From: Doryteuthis pealeii
Lineage: Eukaryota > Mollusca > Cephalopoda > Myopsida > Loliginidae
DNA length: 64,000 nucleotides
Assembly: GCA_023376005.1 (NCBI GenBank)
Contig: CM042151.1
Location: 79,704,917-79,768,916, forward strand
Reading direction: 5' to 3'
Positions 56,906-64,000 of the stretch are shown one piece after another. Position 1 is the stretch's first letter; each line of letters starts with the position of its first letter. The notes under the pieces are model-generated. The model saw only the letters and a list, made by a program, of their open reading frames with translations. It did no database searches and was not told the origin of the DNA. The position numbers and the translations under genes were made by a program.

Positions 56906-57490
56906 TCCAGCTCGACATGCCAATATCCTGATGAGGGGTCTGCTTTCGTGAATATTTTTGCATTTCTCATGTCATGGAGGACGTCTTCTAGAATGGGTAT
57001 GACATAGTGCTCTCGCATTAGTGCTTTGTTCAATTCATGGGGGTCTAGGCATATTCTCAGTGCTCCATTTTGTTTTTGGTGATGACAAGCTGGCTAACCC
57101 ATGGAGTGGGTTTTTCCACTGGTTCAATGACTCCCAATCTAGTTAGCCTGTTCAGCTCTTGCTTGAGCTCTTGACGTACTGCCACGAGTACTCTTCTATT
57201 GAGCATTACAGTCGGCACTGTGTCTGGTTTAAGTTGTAGGGTCACAACTCTTGGTAGTTTGCCCAGCTGTCCATCAAACACCTGCTTGTAATTCTTTTCC
57301 AGGTTGACTGCTGCAACACGGTGGAAATTTTCTTGTTTTATTTCCACTAGGCCCATTTGGGTATTTACACGCAGGCCCAGTAGGGGTTGACAGTCATCTT
57401 CATCTTTGAACACGACAAACTCCACTGAGTATGTTTTAGCTGTCTTTGGATTCTTTATATTCTTCCAGCATAGACCTAGTGGTTTCATTA
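56906..57490 (-). pseudogene. Gypsy-E protease end and RT fingers
   Basis: The 143-codon frame at 57,057-57,488 carries QPLLGLRVNTQMGLVEI (protease C-terminal LLG) and LKQELNRLTRLGVIEPVEKP, TPWVSQLVITKN (RT fingers). Beyond a frameshift, LRICLDPHELNKALM and KADPSSGYWHVELDEAS (motif A Asp) follow to about 56,906. Confidence 0.8.
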
Positions 57491-57804
57491 GGGATTTGTT
57501 TCACATCATCAGAACCCCTTTAAACGGTTTTATTCTGCTAGCAAACTTTGCAGGGAGTGTGTTGATGGTTGCTCCGGTGTGTATTCATCATTCACATACT
57601 CTGTTGATGTGTCAAGTTGATGTAAGTGGGGGTGGGGAGTGTTGAGATTACCCATCTTTGAGGTGTTATCCCTCTGTTTAGGGCCTCTTCTGTATTTGTT
57701 GGGGCACTTTGACCCAAAGTGGTTCTTCCCCCTGGAAGTGTTGCATGTTTAGCCATAGGCCAGACATTTGCTACGTTTAAGTTCATGTTCATAACCACAG
57801 AATA
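57491..57804 (-). pseudogene. Gypsy-E gag zinc knuckles
   Basis: In frame fragments CGYEHELKRSKC and CNTSRGKNHFGSKC lie at about 57,690-57,800. The first knuckle is split by the insertion that begins at 57,805. Confidence 0.65.
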
Positions 57805-58289
57805 TACATTTTGAAAGTCCCTAATTTTACAGAAAAAGTGCGTCTTTTTTGCGTCTTTCATATTTTTTAAACAAATAACCTTCAACTTTGCCCTCTCATA
57901 TTTTCGTTTCCACGGATCCTAGAAACAAAAAAAAAACGTTTGTACTTCCAGGTGTCTTCTATTTGAGTGCAAAATTTCAAGAATATTGATAAAGATTACC
58001 TACTTTGATTTTGAAAAACAAACAGTGTGTAAAATTTATCCTTAAAAAAAATGGTCATATTTTTGTTTTCTGCTGTTCGACTGAGAATACGGTTTTAACT
58101 CGCTGTAAAAAATAATTCAATAGACGAAAACTGATAAAAGTTACATATTTAGAAAGATTACTCTATTCTCTTTCCAATCATATAAATCTTTTTAAGATCG
58201 GTTAAGAAATACTCGAGAAATTGCAAATTGAACGGATTAAGGTCGCAAATTTGAAAATGGCGTTTTTCAGCTAAATGCTTGTAATGCTA
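57805..58289. mobile_element. Insertion flanked by 30-bp direct repeats
   Basis: 485 bases of AT-rich non-coding DNA interrupt the gypsy-E gag at its zinc knuckle. The same 30 bases (starting GTTTAAGTTCATGTTC) flank it at 57,775-57,804 and 58,290-58,319. The insert contains GATCGGTTAAGAAATACTCG and AAATTTGAAAATGGCG, of a kind seen in invertebrate non-autonomous elements, but I cannot name it. Confidence 0.6.
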
Positions 58290-58800
58290 GTTTAAGTTCA
58301 TGTTCATAACCACAGAATAGGCATTCTTGTTTTCAGGCTGGTTCTTTAGCTCTGTTGGACTCGTATACTTTCAATACTTGAGCTTCTCCTAGCCCCATGC
58401 TTTGACTATGTACAGAGGCTTTTTCAGTCGCTCTGTAAAAATTCACGCTCTTCTGTAGGGTAAGGTTCTGGAGTTTTAATAGGTCTTGTCTGGTATTTTG
58501 ATTCTGGACACCTTCAACAATTTGGTTCCTCAGCATTGAGTCGTTACATTAGGTGCAGAAGTTACAGGTACTTGAGAGGACTCTTATTTCATTGTAGAAG
58601 TTGTCAAAAGTTTCACCTTCTTGTTTTCTCTGACGAAAAACAAACCTCTCATAAGTCTCATTGACAATTCCGACAGCATATTCTTCCAGGGCCTGGAGTA
58701 TTTCTGGTATGGTACGCTCTGTGTAGGGGGTATTAAATTGCATACCCTGGTATGCCTTCATGGCATCGTCACCAAGGCAGTTCTCAAAAATGGCGACTTG
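58290..58800 (-). pseudogene. Gypsy-E gag capsid region
   Basis: 58,549-58,761 reads MKAYQGMQFNTPYTERTIPE, ILQALEEYAVGIVNETYERF, then FRQRKQEGETFDNFYNEIRV. Across a stop, 58,333-58,536 gives MLRNQIVEGVQNQNTRQDLL. This is the conserved Ty3 Gag block (FxxRxQxxGE, F, LRDQIVxGI). The first part is the source of the downstream satellite. Confidence 0.8.
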
Positions 58801-60910
58801 AATTTCTCTCGGTTGGCGGTTTAGCCACTAAAACAAACCTCTCATAAGTCTCATTGACAATTCCGACAGCATATTCTTCCAGGGCCTGGAGTATTTCTGG
58901 TATGGTACGCTCTGTGTAGGGGGTATTAAATTGCATACCCTGGTATGCCTTCATGGCATCGTCACCAAGGCAGTTCTCAAAAATGGCGACTTGAATTTCT
59001 CTCGGTTGGCGTTTAGCCACTAAAACAAACCTCTCATAAGTCTCATTGACAATTCCGACAGCATATTCTTCCAGGGCCTGGAGTATTTCTGGTATGGTAC
59101 GCTCTGTGTAGGGGTATTAAATTGCATACCCTGGTATGCCTTCATGGCATCGTCACCAAGACAGTTCTCAAAAATGGCGACTTGAATTTCTCTCGGTTGG
59201 CGGTTTAGCCACTAAAACAAACCTCTCATAAGTCTCATTGACAATTCCGACAGCATATTCTTCCAGGGCCTGGAGTATTTCTGGTATGGTACGCTCTGTG
59301 TAGGGGGTATTAAATTGCATACCCTGGTATGCCTTCATGGCATCGTCACCAAGGCAGTTCTCAAAAATGGCGACTTGAATTTCTCTCGGTTGGCGGTTTA
59401 GCCACTAAAACAAATTTCTCATAAGTCTCATTGACAATTCCGACAGCATATTCTTCCAGGGCCTGGAGTATTTCTGGTATGGTACGCTCTGTGTAGGGGG
59501 TATTAAATTGCATACCCTGGTATGCCTTCATGGCATCGTCACCAAGACAGTTCTCAAAAATGGCGACTTGAATTTCTCTCGGTTGGCGGTTTAGCCACTA
59601 AAACAAACCTCTCATAAGTCTCATTGACAATTCCGACAGCATATTCTTCCAGGGCCTGGAGTATTTCTGGTATGGTACGCTCTGTGTAGGGGGTATTAAA
59701 TTGCATACCCTGGTATGCCTTCATGGCATCGTCACCAAGGCAGTTCTCAAAAATGGCGACTTGAATTTCTCTCGGTTGGCGGTTTAGCCATTAAAACAAA
59801 CCTCTCATAAGTCTCATTGACAATTCTGACAGCATATTCTTCCAGGGCCTGGAGTATTTCTGGTATGGTACGCTCTGTGTAGGGGGTATTAAATTGCATA
59901 CCCTGGTATGCCTTCATGGCATCGTCACCAAGGCAGTTCTCAAAAATGGCGACTTGAATTTCTCTCGGTTGGCGGTTTAGCCACTAAAACAAACCTCTCA
60001 TAAGTCTCATTGACAATTCCGACAGCATATTCTTCCAGGGCCTGGAGTATTTCTGGTATGGTACGCTCTGTGTAGGGGGTATTAAATTGCATACCCTGGT
60101 ATGCCTTCATGGCATCGTCACCAAGACAGTTCTCAAAAATGGCGACTTGAATTTCTCTCGGTTGGCGGTTTAGCCACTAAAACAAACCTCTCATAAGTCT
60201 CATTGACAATTCCGACAGCATATTCTTCCAGGGCCTGGAGTATTTCTGGTATGGTACGCTCTGTGTAGGGGTATTAAATTGCATACCCTGGTATGCCTTC
60301 ATGGCATCGTCACCAAGGCAGTTCTCAAAAATGGCGACTTGAATTTCTCTCGGTTGGCGGTTTAGCCACTAAAACAAATTTCTCATAAGTCTCATTGACA
60401 ATTCCGACAGCATATTCTTCCAGGGCCTGGAGTATTTCTGGTATGGTACGCTCTGTGTAGGGGGTATTAAATTGCATACCCTGGTATGCCTTCATGGCAT
60501 CGTCACCAAGGCAGTTCTCAAAAATGGCGACTTGAATTTCTCTCGGTTGGCGGTTTAGCCACTAAAACAAACCTCTCATAAGTCTCATTGACAATTCCGA
60601 CAGCATATTCTTCCAGGGCCTGGAGTATTTCTGGTATGGTACGCTCTGTGTAGGGGTATTAAATTGCATACCCTGGTATGCCTTCATGGCATCGTCACCA
60701 AGGCAGTTCTCAAAAATGGCGACTTGAATTTCTCTCGGTTGGCGGTTTAGCCATTAAAACAAACCTCTCATAAGTCTCATTGACAATTCTGACAGCATAT
60801 TCTTCCAGGGCCTGGAGTATTTCTGGTATGGTACGCTCTGTGTAGGGGGTATTAAATTGCATACCCTGGTATGCCTTCATGGCATCGTCACCAAGGCAGT
60901 TCTCAAAAAT
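58641..60910 (-). repeat. 193-bp satellite made from gypsy-E gag, 12 copies
   Basis: Units begin (CAAACCTCTC or CAAATTTCTC) at 58,641, 58,834, 59,026, 59,218, 59,411, 59,604, 59,797, 59,990, 60,183, 60,375, 60,568 and 60,760. Periods are 192 or 193 bases, and the last unit is about 150 bases. Each encodes on the - strand the Gag block from FENCLGDDAMKAYQGMQF to GIVNETYERFV plus a basic spacer. The period is not a multiple of three and the spacer carries a stop in some frames, so the array is not one long protein. Copies are almost identical. Confidence 0.95.
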
Positions 60911-61053
60911 GTTATAATAAATACAATTTCACAAATTTTTTTTTTTCTCTCTGAAAAAGATATCTTTTTTTCAGTCACGTCTCATCAGAGAAGTATACCG
61001 TGACACTAATGTTTGTATGAGGAATAATGTGTGAAATCCGCAGATGTGGAAGT

Positions 61054-61057
<4 letters not shown>
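60911..61057. other. Short spacer
   Basis: AT-rich, with a T-run (60,937-60,945). Nothing recognised. Confidence 0.4.

Positions 61058-61092
<35 letters not shown>
61058..61092. repeat. (TA)n microsatellite, left half
   Basis: A pure TA run ends exactly where the next block begins with TGTTACG. Confidence 0.9.
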
Positions 61093-61096
<4 letters not shown>

Positions 61097-62195
61097 ACGC
61101 ACCCATACTCGTTGGGGTTGACCAGTGTGCACACGCAGCAAGAAATAATTTTTAAAAATACGAGAAAGGTCCCAGTTGTAAAAATAAAAAGAATATAATA
61201 CAAAAGGGATGGGAATTTCAGACACTTCTCTTTGCTCCCGTGAAAAGAGGGGGAGAAAATCAAACGAAAGGCAACAACGCTGAATGGAGAAAAGACTACT
61301 AAAACTTTAAATAAACATACAAGAGTTTATTCACATCTAATTACAACTTTTTGTACAACAAAAGAAAGGGGGTAAGAGCATATATACAAGTCTACATGGG
61401 GTCGGGGGAATAAAATTAATAGGTAGTTCTTATGTCAAATGAGTAGGCGAGCAATCGAACAGATACAAATATCAAAACATATCAACAATACACGAATTGC
61501 ACAGCAAACAATAGGAATTCACAGAATACAACGAAAATATAATTCACTTCGCTTTTCACTCACTGTGCCCTTGGAATTTACCAAAAAGTTATTTTCAGAA
61601 AGACAATTATACTGCCGTTGGAATCCGTCAAAAAGTTCCTTTCAAAAAAACAATTATTCAATCCTTTTTTTATTTTTTTATTTACTCTTTTTTTATCATC
61701 GGTGGATTCTTTCTATCCAAAATGAACTGGTTTTTAATTCATAGTCAATCGTCTGCAATCTCCTTGATCGCCCATCCTTTAAATCAAAATGTGTATTTTT
61801 CTCAGAGCTCGAAATTTCACGTGTTGACTGCCGGTCAGATTCGTTAACTGTAGTTTTTGACGTGCATGAATTCTTGGCGCTAAAAACAAAGGAAACCGTG
61901 GGTACGCTGGGGGGGGGTACTCTGGTCGTTGCTAAAGCGATGGGGTCACTGGGCCGTCTGCACTCCTTCATGAAGCTACCTCAAAGAAGGAGAGGGGGGT
62001 CCGGTAACCCTCTTACCCTTACGCGTAGTAGTATTAGGAATTTCTTTCAGGTTTTTCTTGTCATAAAGATAAAAATGTAAGGGTTAAACAGATTCGTAAC
62101 TTTCTTGTTCGCTTGTCGCCTACGCACTCTCAAACTGAATCGGCTGTCGGTCTTATCAATATGCGTACTAGTGGGCATACCGACAGGGTGTCACA
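61093..62195. repeat. Probable solo LTR inserted into a (TA)n tract
   Basis: A 1.1-kb block with TG at one end (TGTTACGCACCC) and CA at the other (GGGTGTCACA) lies between two (TA)n tracts, as if it split one. On the - strand it begins TGTGACACCCTG. It contains several A/T runs and a G-run, and no coding sequence. A DNA transposon with imperfect inverted ends (TGTTACGCACCC and TGTGACACCCTG) is the alternative. Confidence 0.45.

Positions 62196-62222
<27 letters not shown>
62196..62222. repeat. (TA)n microsatellite, right half
   Basis: TA run followed by a short ACACAC tail. Confidence 0.9.
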
Positions 62223-62229
<7 letters not shown>

Positions 62230-62289
62230 CAACCTCTCCGAACGAGCAGGATGCAACACAAGGTCAATTTCTTAAGCGGAGTTCAACGG

Positions 62290-62492
62290 GTTTGAATTCA
62301 GAGTTTTCCTTCTCCTAGACTGGTTACCTAGCCACGGTTAAAGAGTTCAGTTTGCCCTGCTATTTACCCATAGCTGGAGGGAGAATTGGATTCATACCTC
62401 TCCCAAGGGCATTTGTACCATGTGAAATGGCCAACAGCTTCGTCCAGGAACTGAACTCTTGTTGATGAGTCCATTTCCTACGACTCTAACCA
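62290..62492 (-). repeat. tRNA-derived SINE, copy 1
   Basis: On the - strand TGGTTAGAGTCGTAGGAAAT resembles a tRNA A box, and GAGTTCAGTTCCTGGACG a decayed B box. The tail holds GGTATGAATCCAATTCTCCC and CCAGCTATGGG, shared with the two neighbours. Confidence 0.6.
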
Positions 62493-62620
<128 letters not shown>

Positions 62621-62713
62621 GGAGTGGCTTCTTTGTTTAATGATATATCAAACTTCATGTGTTATTTAAAGCCAAAGGCATCCTTGTAGATAAACAATAA
62701 TGATACTATTTAA

Positions 62714-62856
62714 CCCATAGCTGTGAGGATGAGGGGGGGTTTCATACCTTTCCCAAGGGTATTAGTCCAAAAGTGAATGTAATAGCATTACTAGAGTTCA
62801 CACTCACTATGATGTTGCAGTCCAGCATGTTAGCCACAATGCCACTGGGACTCCCC
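62714..62856 (-). repeat. tRNA-derived SINE, copy 2
   Basis: On the - strand GTGGCTAACATGCTGGACTG looks like a tRNA A box region and GAGTGTGAACTC a weak B box. The tail matches copy 1 (GGTATGAAACCCCCC, CAGCTATGGG). Confidence 0.55.
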
Positions 62857-62860
62857 TCCC

Positions 62861-62985
62861 CCATAGCTGGAGGGAGAATAGTTGGATTCATACTTTTCCA
62901 GGAATACTAATGTTATGTTAAATGCAAACTGATTTGTTCGGGATTTAAACTTAGGTAGCCAAGTCCATTATGGTACAAGGGCCTC
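62861..62985 (-). repeat. tRNA-derived SINE, copy 3
   Basis: AAGTTTAAATCCCGAAC on the - strand is a B-box-like segment, and ATGAATCCAACTATTCTCCC with CCAGCTATGGG is the common tail. Confidence 0.55.
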
Positions 62986-63720
62986 TTATATAACACTAAA
63001 AATTCTCTAATATCATCTCTTTATTTCCTGTAAATATTTATTAATACTAAATCAAATTTGTTTTTATAATGACCACAACCAGAGAAAAATCAAAAGTTTT
63101 TAATTTTATTTAAAATTGTAAAATTCTGGCTTTACTTGTAAATCTGTAAATGAAAATAAAAGAATTTAAAAGAAGTATATTTATTGTCAATTTCTTTATT
63201 CTTATTTATTTTTTTTTGGTTTTGATGAAGGAAAAAAGAAAAAGAAAGATCACTTACCTATTATTTTAACGGATGCTACTTACCTTACATAGAATTATAA
63301 TGAATGGTGAGAAAACAAGAAATTGTGAACAGTAAAACTGGTGTTACAAGAGGTTTAATGTTTTAGGTTTAAAGTTAGCTGGTTATTCTTGGTGTGTGTT
63401 CCTAGGGTTAAAAGCAAACCCTATCATTGTTGGTCGCGCTGAAAAGGAATTCAAGAAAAGAAAAGGAAAAGACGAAGACAAGAGGTAGAATTAGGATTTA
63501 AGCTTTATTCATGGATCATAACTACCATGTGGTAATTCCTTTCTGGCCAGTAGTAGTTCGAATGGCTGAAAGATTATGGGGTTGGAAGTGGGTCTTTTTT
63601 TCTGCACATACTCGGAGGGTTCTTCTGGTGTTCATGGAAGTTTATTTTTTTATTTTTTCTATTTTAATTTTATTTTAATCCCCACAAGCTACATAAGTAA
63701 ATAGGAAATCTCAAGCAACC
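62986..63720. other. AT-rich DNA without recognised features
   Basis: Several T-rich stretches. No gene, LTR or SINE recognised. Confidence 0.45.
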
Positions 63721-63724
63721 ACAT

Positions 63725-64000
63725 TGATGGAATGAAGGAACGAATGAATGAAAGAAGGCAGTAAAATTGAAATAAGGAGATTGAATTAATGAAAGAGGGA
63801 AGTAAGGAGATTGAATGAATGAAGGAACGAATGAATGAAAGAGGGAAGTAAGGAGATTGAATGAATGAAGGAACGAATGAATGAAAGAGGGAAGTAAGGA
63901 GATTGAATGAATGAAGGAACGAATTGAATGAAAGAGGGAAGTAAGGAGATTGAATGAATGAATGAAGGAACGAATTTGAATGAAAGAGGGAAGTAAGGAG
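63725..64000. repeat. 46-bp minisatellite running off the window
   Basis: The unit GAATGAATGAAGGAACGAAT plus GAATGAAAGAGGGAAGTAAGGAGATT repeats about five times, with small changes, up to the window edge. Confidence 0.9.

Noticed and set aside
58641..60910. CRISPR-like or protein tandem array
   Set aside because: Units are head-to-tail and identical without spacers, in an animal genome; the period breaks the frame, so it is a satellite.

Overview
This is animal genomic DNA made almost wholly of transposable elements; I see no host gene that looks intact. The content (Ty3/gypsy and BEL/Pao LTR retrotransposons, a 5S rRNA-derived SINE, tRNA-derived SINEs, decayed C2H2 zinc-finger relics, long TG/TA microsatellites) fits an invertebrate. 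A mollusc, possibly a cephalopod, is my guess, at low to moderate confidence. Frames break mostly at single-base indels and homopolymers, as expected of old elements and also of lightly polished long-read assembly.

The dominant structure is a very large inverted repeat. The left arm (about 4,494-21,788, + strand) is mirrored by the right arm (about 21,936-39,225, - strand) around a spacer of about 147 bp. Each arm holds, from the outside in: the 3' part of a deleted gypsy element with its LTR (gypsy-A); a block of dispersed repeats with a 5S-derived SINE and zinc-finger relics; an LTR-like block; a 34-bp minisatellite; a short hairpin; a BEL/Pao element (BEL-1) interrupted by a nested gypsy element (gypsy-N); a second BEL (BEL-2); and the gag of a third BEL (BEL-3) next to the spacer. 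Bases 1-4,493 are a third, very indel-rich copy of the BEL-1/BEL-2 stretch, fused abruptly to the left arm inside the gypsy-A reverse transcriptase.

Beyond the right arm, gypsy-A continues with gag, PBS and 5' LTR to 41,170. The stretch 42,045-58,800 is a graveyard of further gypsy-type elements, all on the - strand: B, C, G, F, D and E. Gypsy-D is an LTR-gag-LTR miniature that shares an LTR with gypsy-E. A piece of the gypsy-E gag has been amplified into a 193-bp satellite of 12 copies (58,641-60,910). The last 3 kb hold microsatellites, a probable solo LTR, tRNA-SINEs and a 46-bp minisatellite.

Nothing here works as a pathway. The biology, if real, is that of a TE trap: from 21.9 to 58.8 kb every LTR element lies in the same orientation, and the palindrome would give a long hairpin RNA if transcribed through. 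The first question to settle is whether the palindrome is genomic or a fold-back assembly artefact.
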